A program made the translations under genes and the position numbers. The notes under the pieces were generated by a model. That model ran no database searches. It was not told the origin of the DNA and saw only the letters and a list, made by a program, of their open reading frames with translations. Source: Natrinema sp. HArc-T2 (GTDB lineage: Archaea > Halobacteriota > Halobacteria > Halobacteriales > Natrialbaceae). From it: DNA of 64,000 nucleotides. The stretch is from contig NZ_JBGUAZ010000003.1 in assembly GCF_041821085.1 (NCBI RefSeq), positions 558,001 to 622,000 of the forward strand, in the 5' to 3' direction. Positions 36,321 through 44,959 of the stretch are shown one piece after another. Every line of letters begins with the position of its first letter. Positions within the stretch are counted from its first letter, which is position 1.

Positions 36321-38006
36321 ATGTTCGATCCCGACGAACTCGAGGAGATCCGTGCCAGCAAGGAGGAGTGGCACGAAGAGGAAGTAGAACCCGTCCTCGA
36401 CCGTTTCGGCGAACGCAAAGAAACGTTTACGACCGATACCGGTGGGCAGGAGGTCGACCGGCTTTACACCCCTGCGGACGTCGATGACCTCGACTACGAG
36501 GAGGACCTCGGCAATCCCGGCGAGCCGCCGTACACGCGCGGTGTCTACTCGACGGGCTACCGCGGTCGGCTCTGGACGATGCGCCAGTACGCCGGCTTCT
36601 CGACGCCCGAAGACACCAACGAGCGCTATCACTATCTGCTCGATGAAGGCCAGACCGGGCTTTCGATGGCCTTCGACCTGCCGACCCAGATGGGCTACGA
36701 CTCCGACGCCGACATGGCCGCCGGCGAAGTCGGCAAGGCCGGCGTCGCGATCGACTCGCTCGAGGACATGGAGACCGTCTTCGACGGCATTCCGCTCGAC
36801 GAGGTCTCGACCTCGATGACCATAAACGCGCCGGCGTCGGTCCTGCTGGCGATGTACATCGCCGTCGGTGACCAGCAGGGTGTCGACCGCGAGGAACTCC
36901 GAGGGACGATCCAGAACGACATTCTGAAAGAATACATCGCACGCAACACCTACATCTACCCGCCGGAATCGTCGATGCGGATCATCACGGACATCTTCGA
37001 GTTCTGTGCCGAGGAGACGCCGAAGTTCAACACGATCTCGATCTCGGGCTATCATATCCGCGAGGCCGGCTCGACGGCCGCCCAGGAACTCGCCTTCACG
37101 CTCGGGAACGGCATCGAGTACGTCGAGACGGCGATCGAGGCCGGCCTTGACGTCGACGACTTCGCACCCCAGCTTTCCTTTTTCTTCAACGGCCACAACA
37201 ACATCTTCGAGGAGGTCGCGAAGTTCCGCGCGGCCCGTCGGATGTGGCACGACATCATCGACGAGCGCTTCGACCCGGACGATCCCAAGTCCAAACAGCT
37301 CAAGTTCCACACCCAGACCGCCGGCTCGATGCTGACCGCCCAGCAGATCGAGAACAACGTCGTCCGCGTCGCCTATCAGGCGCTCGCGGCCGTCCTCGGC
37401 GGTACCCAGAGTCTCCACACCAACGGCAAGGACGAGGCACTCGCGCTGCCGACCGAAGAGTCCGTCCGCACGGCGCTGCGCACTCAGCAGATCCTCGGTC
37501 ACGAGTCCGGCGCGGCCGACACCATCGACCCGCTTGCCGGCAGCTACTACGTCGAGTCCCTGACCGACGAGGTCGAGGAAGAGGCCTACGAGATTCTGGA
37601 CGAGGTCGAAGAGCGCGGCGGTATGCTCGACGCCGTCGAGCAACAGTGGGTCCAGCGCCAGATCCAGGATACCGCCTTCGACCGCCAGCGCGAGATCGAG
37701 GAGAAAGACCGGATCATCGTCGGCGTCAACGAGTTCGAAATCGAAGACGAGGAGCCCGAGATGGACGTCGAAGAGGTCACCGAAGAAGACCAGCAACGCC
37801 AGATCGACAGTCTCGAGGGGACGCGCGCAGATCGCGACGACGAGGAAGTCGATGCGGCACTCGAGGCCCTGCGGGACGCCGCCCAGAGCGAACAGAACCT
37901 GATGCCCTACATCATCGACGCGGTCAAGACCTACGCGACGGTCGGCGAGATCTGTAACGTCCTGCGCGACGAGTTCGGCGAGTATCAGCCCGGCAGCGCG
38001 GTCTAA
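36321..38006 (+). CDS. Methylmalonyl-CoA mutase, catalytic (large) subunit
   Basis: A 561-residue protein with the TIM-barrel domain that binds methylmalonyl-CoA. Visible family features are [20 protein letters not shown], the substrate-site region [17 protein letters not shown], the barrel motif [20 protein letters not shown], and [14 protein letters not shown]. The adenosylcobalamin-binding domain is absent, as in archaea where it is a separate subunit; that gene is not in this window. An in-frame ATG-like start 7 codons earlier exists, but [10 protein letters not shown] fits better. The epimerase gene follows after a STAS-like gene. Confidence 0.95.
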   Translation: MFDPDELEEIRASKEEWHEEEVEPVLDRFGERKETFTTDTGGQEVDRLYTPADVDDLDYEEDLGNPGEPPYTRGVYSTGYRGRLWTMRQYAGFSTPEDTNERYHYLLDEGQTGLSMAFDLPTQMGYDSDADMAAGEVGKAGVAIDSLEDMETVFDGIPLDEVSTSMTINAPASVLLAMYIAVGDQQGVDREELRGTIQNDILKEYIARNTYIYPPESSMRIITDIFEFCAEETPKFNTISISGYHIREAGSTAAQELAFTLGNGIEYVETAIEAGLDVDDFAPQLSFFFNGHNNIFEEVAKFRAARRMWHDIIDERFDPDDPKSKQLKFHTQTAGSMLTAQQIENNVVRVAYQALAAVLGGTQSLHTNGKDEALALPTEESVRTALRTQQILGHESGAADTIDPLAGSYYVESLTDEVEEEAYEILDEVEERGGMLDAVEQQWVQRQIQDTAFDRQREIEEKDRIIVGVNEFEIEDEEPEMDVEEVTEEDQQRQIDSLEGTRADRDDEEVDAALEALRDAAQSEQNLMPYIIDAVKTYATVGEICNVLRDEFGEYQPGSAV

Positions 38007-38261
38007 CGGTCGCCCTCGAGACCCACGACCCGACTCGTCACAGACCCCGGCTGGCGGCTTCCATTCTCCGCTGAGTACACGCTCGCGCCAGTCGCGCTGA
38101 CGTGAGCTGGCTTGTGAGCATCCCGTGGTAGCGTGCCACTGGTCGATCGTCACCCACGAATACGCTCTTGTGAACCACCAGTTCATAAGCCACCGAATAT
38201 GTCGTAGCGGATACCGCAACGGTAATATCGTGATATTTCGTCACGCCAGCATAGTTCACTA

Positions 38262-38657
38262 ATGTATACAATTGAACGGACGGAGTTCGGGTTTCAGATC
38301 ACTTTTGCCGGGAAGATGGACGAGGAAGCGCTCCACGAGTGGATCGACGACTCGCGAGCGACGCTCCGGAGTTCGCCCGACGAGTTCGGCGTCCTCGTCG
38401 ATATGCGGGACCTGAACCTGCTCAGCGACGACGAACAGCAACTCATGCGGGAGGGACAGCAACACTATCAGGACGCGGGCATGGTTCGCTCGAGCGTCAT
38501 TCTCGATTCGGCGATTCTGACGCTGCAGTTTCGCCGGCTTGCCCAGGAATCGGGCATCTACGACTGGGAGCGGTACATCAACGCCGAGATGACCGACGGC
38601 TGGCACCAGCAGGCTGTCGACTGGCTGGTCGATGGAATTGATCCAGATTATCAATGA
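38262..38657 (+). CDS. STAS-like (SpoIIAA-type) protein
   Basis: A 131-residue protein resembling the STAS/SpoIIAA-like fold: alternating strands and helices, with GFQITFAGKMDEEALHEWID and FGVLVDMRDLNLLSDDEQQL in the place of the strand-loop-helix around the phosphorylation site. No serine is placed exactly as in SpoIIAA, so anti-anti-sigma activity is not implied. It sits between methylmalonyl-CoA mutase and epimerase genes on the same strand. A metabolic link is possible but unproved. Confidence 0.6.
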   Translation: MYTIERTEFGFQITFAGKMDEEALHEWIDDSRATLRSSPDEFGVLVDMRDLNLLSDDEQQLMREGQQHYQDAGMVRSSVILDSAILTLQFRRLAQESGIYDWERYINAEMTDGWHQQAVDWLVDGIDPDYQ

Positions 38658-38828
38658 CACCGGCAGAAACCGTGTCCCGCGGCAGTAATCGCTGATCGAT
38701 TTACACGCTGTTTCTCTCGCTTTCGCAGACGCGCGCGAATCCAACAAAATGTGTTCGGCTCCGCTCGCCATCGGTTCTTCGAGGATAAATCACAACAATA
38801 ACGCGGTCGCCGCGAGGAACTCAGCCTG

Positions 38829-39215
38829 ATGCACTTCGACCACGCCGGTATCGCGACCGACGACGCACAGGCACTCGCTGAACTGTACGGCGATCTCTTC
38901 GGGCTCGAGGTCGTCCACGAAGAGGAGTTCGACGGCATGCGCGTCGTCTTTCTCGACTGTGGCAACGGCTACTTCGAGTTGCTCGAGCCACTCGAGGACG
39001 ACGGCACGATCGCGCGCTATCTCGAGGACGGCGGTGCAGGGATCCACCACCTCGCGCTTGCAACCGACGACATCGAGGCCGCCCTCGAGACTGCACGCGA
39101 CCACGACGTGACGCTCATCGACGAGGAGCCACGCCCGGGCGCATGGGGCCACTCGGTTGCGTTCCTCCATCCGAAAGACACCGGCGGGATTCTGGTGGAG
39201 TTCGTCGAGCACTGA
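38829..39215 (+). CDS. mce: Methylmalonyl-CoA epimerase (VOC family)
   Basis: A 128-residue vicinal-oxygen-chelate enzyme that interconverts (R)- and (S)-methylmalonyl-CoA. Metal ligands are expected from MHFDHAGIATDD (His at position 5 region), HHLALATDD and the glutamate in GGILVEFVE; YFELLEPL is also typical. Its length fits the family, and the location near the mutase gene supports the assignment over other VOC proteins. The TGA stop is the first part of the TGATACG arm of palindromic repeat copy 3. Confidence 0.9.
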   Translation: MHFDHAGIATDDAQALAELYGDLFGLEVVHEEEFDGMRVVFLDCGNGYFELLEPLEDDGTIARYLEDGGAGIHHLALATDDIEAALETARDHDVTLIDEEPRPGAWGHSVAFLHPKDTGGILVEFVEH

Positions 39216-39294
39216 TACGATCCCCTCTCACGAGTGACCGGTGGGCCCGCAGGGCGGTCGTGGTCCCACCGACACTAACTGACAGGAGTTCGTC
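39214..39294. repeat. Palindromic repeat element, copy 3
   Basis: An 81-bp element in the opposite orientation to copies 1 and 4. Its inner part reads, on the complement, GGGACCACGACCGCCCTGCG, nearly identical to copy 4. The inner arms are CGGTGGG(C)CC (39239-39248) and GGTCCCACCG (39262-39271). The outer arms are GATACGATCCCCTCTCA and TGACAGGAGTTCGTC, loosely complementary. The left edge overlaps the stop codon of mce, and a minus-strand lipoprotein gene ends just past the right edge. Confidence 0.8.
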
Positions 39295-39300
39295 TGACGG

Positions 39301-40185
39301 TCATCGATCGTCCGTTTCGTTTTGCGACTCGGACGCCGAATACGTGGCTGTCGCCACCTGTCGGCTCTCACCGCGCGTCTCGTGGCGCACCTCGACACGG
39401 TCGGGATATCGACCCTCGAGGTCGATCGCGGCCTCGTACTCGACGACGCCGAGACAGCTGGCACAGGCGTCGTCCGTTTGCTCGCCGCTGTCGACGACGA
39501 CCGTGAGCACGTCGCGCCCGTCCTCGTACACCGTGTCGGCGAGCGACGGCTCGTAACACGGCGTCGGTGTCGTAATCCGTCCGGTCACGACGACGGCCTC
39601 GTCCGCGAACGCGACGGTCGCATTCCCATCCGTCCTGTCCGTACAGTCTTGGGCTCCGATCTCGAGTGACGTCTCCGCAATTCGCGGTTCGGGACACGAC
39701 GTCGAGCGCGAGGTTGATTCCGTTTCGGTTCCGGTCTCACGTAGCGTGACGGTCGTCCGCGACCGCGTACAGTCGAAGGGCTGTCGGTCGATACTGATGG
39801 CCGTGCGCGACTCGCTGCTATCGTCGGAAGCGCTCGTCGTTATCGAAACGGTGTACGAGCGCGGCTCGACGAGGAGAAACGTGATCGTCTCGCCCGCGGG
39901 TACCGCGACGTCGCGCTCGAGGAGCGTCTCGGTCCCGTCGGCCCTGATCTCGACGGCGGCCGTGCGCTCCGTGTCGCGTTCGGTCCGTAACTCGAGCTCA
40001 TGTGGCGGCTGTGCCGACGGAAACGGAACGGCGTCGGGATCACCGACGGTGATCGGCTCGTCCGAGCCGGAGCCGTCACCAGTGCCGTTTCGTTCCGCCC
40101 CGCCGCGCTCGAGCGCCGAGTCCACACAGCCGGCCAGCCCGCCGAGCGTCCCGACCGTTCCGACGATGAGATGCCGCCGTCGCAT
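39301..40185 (-). CDS. Secreted Tat lipoprotein, function unknown
   Basis: A 294-residue exported protein. The start MRRRHLIVGTVGTLGGLAGC has paired arginines, a hydrophobic stretch and a lipobox LAGC, so lipidation is expected on Cys20 after Tat export. The mature part begins with a low-complexity linker (ERGGAERNGTGDGSGSDEP) and contains beta-rich domains with several cysteines (CTRSR, SCPEPR, DCTD, PCYEP, CASC), which may form disulfides. No enzymatic motif is recognised. The frame extends five codons upstream, less likely used. Confidence 0.75.
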   Translation of the reverse strand: MRRRHLIVGTVGTLGGLAGCVDSALERGGAERNGTGDGSGSDEPITVGDPDAVPFPSAQPPHELELRTERDTERTAAVEIRADGTETLLERDVAVPAGETITFLLVEPRSYTVSITTSASDDSSESRTAISIDRQPFDCTRSRTTVTLRETGTETESTSRSTSCPEPRIAETSLEIGAQDCTDRTDGNATVAFADEAVVVTGRITTPTPCYEPSLADTVYEDGRDVLTVVVDSGEQTDDACASCLGVVEYEAAIDLEGRYPDRVEVRHETRGESRQVATATYSASESQNETDDR

Positions 40186-40350
40186 AGTCGACGCCACCAC
40201 GATGGGGACTAAACATCTTTGTCACAGTCGTTGATCGGTTTTGAGCGCGATTCTCGTCGCTCGATGACGGTATAGAAAACAGGAAAATCGCTGCTCGTAC
40301 TCGGACGATCCTGCGGACCGGTCCTCGAGCCGAACACCGGACTGAGACCG

Positions 40351-40989
40351 TCAGCCGAAGTTCTCGATCAGTGCCTCGTCGGGGTCGCCACCAGCGTCGT
40401 CGACCGCATCGGCGACAAACGTCACGAAGTCATCGAAGCCGAATGCGTACAGTTGGCCGTCCTCGCGGTGGGTTGCGACAGCGTCTGCCAGGTCCTCGTC
40501 TGCGTCCTCGTCGAGGACGGCGACCGTCGCGCCCGCATCTTCGAGTGCCTCGAGCCGGGCTTCGTGGGCGGGGGCGTCGTCCTGATAGATCACGACGGCG
40601 TCGTGGCCCGCCTCGTGAGCCGCTTCGGCGATCGCGACCGCCGCGCCGATGCCCGGTCCTCCGGCGACGGCGACTACGTCGACCTCTCCGTCGTAGGTGC
40701 TCCGACCGAACGGCCCGTCGATAGCAACGGTTTCGCCACCCTCGAGGTCGGCAAGCCACGGCGAGAGATCGCCGTCGGGATCGATGCCAACAGTGAGTTC
40801 GAACGTCTCCCCGACGGACGACGACGAGAGCGTGTAGTGACGGGAAATTACCTCGTCGTCGGGCTCGGCCCGGAGCAAGACGAACTGTCCCGGCTGGGCG
40901 TCGAAGTCTGCGGGTGTTTCGAGCTCGAGTGCGACGGTTCCGGGACCGACTTCGCTGACCGATGCGACGGTGACTGGCGTCCCCTCCAT
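40351..40989 (-). CDS. FAD/NAD(P)-binding reductase-like protein
   Basis: A 212-residue single-chain oxidoreductase of the ferredoxin-NADP reductase superfamily. The N-terminal beta-barrel binds FAD (FVLLRAEPDDEVISRHYTLSS carries the RxYT/S variant) and the second half binds NAD(P) through VAVAGGPGIGAAVAIAEAA. No 2Fe-2S domain is present, so the electron partner is separate, perhaps ferredoxin. It is divergent from korA across about 270 bp. A functional link to ferredoxin-dependent KorAB is possible but inferred only from position. Confidence 0.85.
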   Translation of the reverse strand: MEGTPVTVASVSEVGPGTVALELETPADFDAQPGQFVLLRAEPDDEVISRHYTLSSSSVGETFELTVGIDPDGDLSPWLADLEGGETVAIDGPFGRSTYDGEVDVVAVAGGPGIGAAVAIAEAAHEAGHDAVVIYQDDAPAHEARLEALEDAGATVAVLDEDADEDLADAVATHREDGQLYAFGFDDFVTFVADAVDDAGGDPDEALIENFG

Positions 40990-41234
40990 ATGAACCGGTT
41001 CAGTGGCCGATTGAAAAGACGTTCCGTTTCGACCACAGCGTCGTCCGATATCTATCATCGCCCCGGTATATTTGAATACACGCTATGGAACAAAATCTTA
41101 CCCGGTTCGTTGGCCATTTCTTTCTCTTACTAGCTGTTTCGGCAATAGTATGAAACAATTAATTTAGTGCTATTGGATACCAAACGGTTCGAGCGCTATT
41201 GCGGTGGTTCTGCTGGGGTTTCAGAAGCCTTTTC

Positions 41235-41241
41235 ATTTATG
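41235..41241 (+). promoter_or_regulatory. TATA box of korA
   Basis: The sequence ATTTATG is centred 25 nt before the korA ATG, consistent with a leaderless transcript and with the downstream ATG (MAEDLNW) rather than the earlier in-frame ATG, which would fall within this element. Confidence 0.55.
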
Positions 41242-41262
41242 GGGGGTAAGGCTCAGGACAAC

Positions 41263-43020
41263 ATGGCTGAGGATCTCAACTGGGCGGTCGGTGGCGAAGC
41301 CGGAGACGGTATCGACTCCACCGGGAAAATCTTCGCTCAGGCACTTGCCCGAGCTGGACGGCACGTATTCACGTCGAAAGACTTCGCATCGCGAATTCGG
41401 GGCGGCTACACCGCCTACAAGATTCGCACGTCGGTCGACCAGGTGCAGAGCGTCGTCGACCGTCTCGACATCCTCGTCGCGCTGACACAGCGCACCATCG
41501 ACGAGAATCTCGATGAACTCCACGAAGGCAGCGCCATCATCTACGACGGCGAGCGCTCGTGGGAGGCCGAGATTCCCGAGGAGATGACGGCAGTCGACGT
41601 CCCGCTGAAGTCGCTGGCCGAGGAAGCCGGCGGCGCGATCATGCGCAACATCGTCGCGCTCGGTGCTGCGTGTGAGATTACCGGCTTCGACGTCGAGTAC
41701 TTAGACGAAGCACTCGAGAAGCGCTTCGGCGGCAAGGGCTCGAAGATCGTCGAGAACAACAAGGAAGCCGCTCGGGCGGGCCAGGAGTACGTCCAGGAGA
41801 ACTACGACCTCTCTCACCTCGGCTACGACCTCGAGACGACGGACAACGACTACGTCCTGCTGAACGGGAACGAGGCAGTCGGCATGGGCGCACTCGCCGC
41901 CGGCTGCCGGTTCTACGCCGGCTATCCGATCACGCCCGCAACCTCCATCATGGAGTATCTGACGGGTCGGATCGAGGAATACGGCGGCCACGTCGTGCAG
42001 GCCGAAGACGAACTCTCAGCGATCAACATGGCACTCGGTGGCGCACGCGCCGGTGCCCGATCGATGACCGCGACGTCCGGTGCGGGGATCGACCTCATGA
42101 CCGAGACGTTCGGACTGGTCGCGACCAGCGAGACGCCGCTCGTTATCGCCGACGTTCAGCGCTCGGGCCCCTCGACGGGGATGCCGACGAAACAGGAACA
42201 GGGCGACCTCAACATGGCCCTGTACGGTGGCCACGGCGAAGTCCCGCGCTTCGTCGTCGCCCCGACGTCGATCGACGAGTGTTTCTGGAAGACCGTCGAG
42301 GCGTTCAACCTCGCCGAAAAGTACCAGACGCCCGTGTTCCTGGTCTCCGACTTGGCGATGTCCGTCACCGAACAGACGTTCCCGCCGGAAGCCTTCGACA
42401 TGAGCGAGGTCGAGATCGACCGCGGCAAACTCGTCGACGAGGACGAGGTCGACGAGTGGCTCGACGCACAGGGCCACTTCCGCGCCCACGCCGTCACCGA
42501 CGACGGCGTCAGCCCGCGTGCCATCCCCGGCATGACCGACGGTGCCCACATGAGCACGGGTCTCGAGCACGACGAACTCGGTCGCCGGACCGAAGACGAG
42601 GACGAGCGCGTCCACCAGGTCGACAAGCGCAACCGCAAAGTCGAGACGGCCCGCGAGCGAGAGGACTGGGACTACCGCGAGTTCGGCGACGAAGACGCCG
42701 ACAACCTCGTCATCTCCTGGGGCTCCAACGAGGGCGCACTCGCCGAAGCACTCGAGTATCTCGAGGACGACGGCATCGACGTCCGCGTCATCTCGGTGCC
42801 CTACATCTTCCCGCGGCCGGACCTCACAGAGGAGATCGAGGCCGCCGACGAGACGATCGTCGTCGAGTGTAACGCCAACGGGCAGTTCGCCGACCTGATC
42901 GAACACGACGTGCTTACCCGCGTGAAACGCATCAACAAGTACACCGGCGTCCGCTTCAAGGCGGACGAACTCGCAGACGACATCACCGCGAAACTCTCCG
43001 AAGAGGTGCCAGCACAATGA
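41263..43020 (+). CDS. korA: 2-oxoacid:ferredoxin oxidoreductase, alpha subunit
   Basis: A 585-residue protein fusing the gamma domain (residues 1-190, starting GGEAGDGIDSTGKIFAQALA, with SRIRGGYTAYKIR) and the alpha domain (from about 200, with GCRFYAGYPITPATSIMEYL and TSGAGIDLMTE). With KorB it oxidises 2-oxoacids such as 2-oxoglutarate or pyruvate to acyl-CoA, reducing ferredoxin. Length and close similarity to haloarchaeal KorA favour 2-oxoglutarate, but pyruvate (PorA) cannot be excluded by sequence alone. It overlaps korB by ATGA. Confidence 0.9.
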   Translation: MAEDLNWAVGGEAGDGIDSTGKIFAQALARAGRHVFTSKDFASRIRGGYTAYKIRTSVDQVQSVVDRLDILVALTQRTIDENLDELHEGSAIIYDGERSWEAEIPEEMTAVDVPLKSLAEEAGGAIMRNIVALGAACEITGFDVEYLDEALEKRFGGKGSKIVENNKEAARAGQEYVQENYDLSHLGYDLETTDNDYVLLNGNEAVGMGALAAGCRFYAGYPITPATSIMEYLTGRIEEYGGHVVQAEDELSAINMALGGARAGARSMTATSGAGIDLMTETFGLVATSETPLVIADVQRSGPSTGMPTKQEQGDLNMALYGGHGEVPRFVVAPTSIDECFWKTVEAFNLAEKYQTPVFLVSDLAMSVTEQTFPPEAFDMSEVEIDRGKLVDEDEVDEWLDAQGHFRAHAVTDDGVSPRAIPGMTDGAHMSTGLEHDELGRRTEDEDERVHQVDKRNRKVETAREREDWDYREFGDEDADNLVISWGSNEGALAEALEYLEDDGIDVRVISVPYIFPRPDLTEEIEAADETIVVECNANGQFADLIEHDVLTRVKRINKYTGVRFKADELADDITAKLSEEVPAQ

Positions 43021-43880
43021 GCTCCGACGTACGATTCACCGACTTCAAATCCGACAAGCAGCCGACCTGGTGTCCCGGATGCGGCGACTTCGGGACGATG
43101 AACGGCATGATGAAAGCCCTCGCGAACACCGGCAACGACCCCGACAACACCTTCGTGGTGGCCGGGATCGGCTGTTCCGGCAAGATCGGGACCTACATGC
43201 ACAGCTACGCCCTCCACGGGGTTCACGGCCGTGCGCTCCCAGTCGGCACCGGCGTCAAGATGGCCCGTCCCGACGTCGAAGTGATGGTCGCCGGCGGTGA
43301 CGGTGACGGTTACTCGATCGGTGCCGGTCACTTCGTCCACGCCGTTCGCCGGAACGTCGACATGACCTACTGTGTCATGGACAACCGCATCTACGGGCTG
43401 ACAAAGGGTCAGGCCTCGCCGACCTCGCGATCCGACTTCGAGACCTCGACGACCCCCGAAGGCACCAAACAATCGCCGGTCAACCCGCTTGCACTGGCGC
43501 TTGCCTCCGGTGCATCCTTCATCGCGCAGTCCTTTAGCTCCGATGCGATGCGCCACGCCGAGATCGTCCAGAAGGCCATCGAACACGACGGCTTCGGCTT
43601 CGTCAACGTCTTCAGCCCATGTGTCACGTTCAACGACGTCGACACCTACGACTACTTCCGCGACAACCTCGTTGACCTGCAGGACGAAGGCCACGACCCG
43701 ACCGACTACGAGGCCGCCAAGGAAGTCATCCTCGACAGCGACAAAGAGTACCAGGGCGTCATGTACCAGGACGAAAACTCCGTCCCGTACCACGAGAAAC
43801 ACGGCGTCACTGAGAACATGTCCGAGATCCCCGACGGCGCACCCGACGACGCGATGGACCTCGTTCGCGAGTTCTACTGA
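43017..43880 (+). CDS. korB: 2-oxoacid:ferredoxin oxidoreductase, beta subunit
   Basis: A 287-residue thiamine-diphosphate and iron-sulfur subunit. The cysteines PTWCPGCGDFG (19 and 22) and GIGCSG near position 52 fit the single 4Fe-4S cluster of haloarchaeal KorB. The TPP-binding motif GGDGDGYSIG is followed by DNRIYGLTKGQ. There is no extra ferredoxin domain. It starts in an ATGA overlap with korA. The substrate assignment follows that of KorA. Confidence 0.92.
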   Translation: MSSDVRFTDFKSDKQPTWCPGCGDFGTMNGMMKALANTGNDPDNTFVVAGIGCSGKIGTYMHSYALHGVHGRALPVGTGVKMARPDVEVMVAGGDGDGYSIGAGHFVHAVRRNVDMTYCVMDNRIYGLTKGQASPTSRSDFETSTTPEGTKQSPVNPLALALASGASFIAQSFSSDAMRHAEIVQKAIEHDGFGFVNVFSPCVTFNDVDTYDYFRDNLVDLQDEGHDPTDYEAAKEVILDSDKEYQGVMYQDENSVPYHEKHGVTENMSEIPDGAPDDAMDLVREFY

Positions 43881-44067
43881 GATCGCCGATCGCGTCCATC
43901 GGGACTGATTCGTTCAGCCGTTTTTTCGCGACGTACTCGAGCCGACGACAGCCAGTCGCTCGTCCAGTGGTCGAGCGACAGCGTGTCGCTACTGCCGGTC
44001 ATTGTCACTGCACACTCGGAACCCATCGACCCAGACTTCAAAACCAGTGTCTCGCGGTGCCCTGTGA

Positions 44068-44778
44068 CTACTCGAGACTGACGAGGTACTCGAGCATGTC
44101 GTCGAGTGGCGTGTTCGTGACGGCAAGCGAGTAGCCGTCGATCCGCGCGAGGTCGGCTGCGTGATCCCAGAGATCGGCTTCCTCGATGCCATGCAGGATG
44201 ACCGCGTTAGGCGTCGGATTGACGACTCGCAGCGCCACGAGCGGCGACTCTCCACGGGTCACGCCGGTGAACACGAGCACGCGGTTCGTGCTCTGGCCGT
44301 AGAGGCGGAAGAACTCCTCACTCGAGAGGCGCGTGATCGCCTCGATGCTGTCGATGACGGTGTGACCGCTGACGCGATCGGTGCCGCTCGAGGCCACTTC
44401 GGTCGCCTCGAGGTCGTCGTACAGTCGTGCGAGGGGGATCGAAGTGGCGTACTCTCGGAGGTCGTAGACGACATCGCTCTCGAAGCCCGCCGAGAGGACC
44501 CGACCGTACTGCCGGATGCGCTCGCCGCCGCGTCGTTCGTCGATCGCGAGCAGTCCAGAGACGAGTCGCCCGACGACGCCGATGCCGGGGCTCTCTCGGC
44601 GGCCACTCTCGTAGTCGGAGATCACCGACGACGAGACGTCGAGTTCTGCCGCGAGGTCGGTCTGTGAGATGTCGAAGTCGGTGCGCCATTTGCGCAGCGT
44701 CGCGCCGGGGTCGTCGCTCAGCGTGATTTCGCCGGCAATCTTCTCCGCGAGCTCCCGTTTCGGTCCACGCCCGCTCAT
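44068..44778 (-). CDS. XRE-type transcriptional regulator (COG1709-like)
   Basis: A 236-residue regulator. A lambda-repressor-type helix-turn-helix lies at about 28-75 (LRKWRTDFDISQTDLAAELD, then VSSSVISDYESGRR). The C-terminal part (about 95-236, YATSIPLARLYDDLEA..., RVLVFTGVTRGESPLVALRV) is conserved in euryarchaeal proteins of this type (COG1709). The ligand and targets are unknown. It is divergent from the ABC1 kinase gene by about 180 bp. Confidence 0.87.
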   Translation of the reverse strand: MSGRGPKRELAEKIAGEITLSDDPGATLRKWRTDFDISQTDLAAELDVSSSVISDYESGRRESPGIGVVGRLVSGLLAIDERRGGERIRQYGRVLSAGFESDVVYDLREYATSIPLARLYDDLEATEVASSGTDRVSGHTVIDSIEAITRLSSEEFFRLYGQSTNRVLVFTGVTRGESPLVALRVVNPTPNAVILHGIEEADLWDHAADLARIDGYSLAVTNTPLDDMLEYLVSLE

Positions 44779-44959
44779 ACCCGTCGGTCATCCGGTCGAC
44801 TCAAGTAGCTACCGGAGACCGGTTGGGATTTCGCACCCGCCGACACGGTGACCGATCGCCCGGCGGTATCACCCGCCGGAGCACTGACGTATTTGTGTCT
44901 AGTGTTCGAACACGACGTATGGACGAGCGTCCGATCGGGGTGGCTGGTTCCGACGAGCG

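Noticed and set aside
36291-38219. A 642-residue minus-strand frame opposite the methylmalonyl-CoA mutase gene
   Set aside because: Mirror frame of a certain gene; long open antisense frames are common in this G+C-rich sequence.
41263-43880. Naming korAB as pyruvate:ferredoxin oxidoreductase (porAB)
   Set aside because: Sequence alone cannot exclude it, but length, architecture and my memory of haloarchaeal KorA/KorB favour the 2-oxoglutarate name; left as a general 2-oxoacid enzyme.
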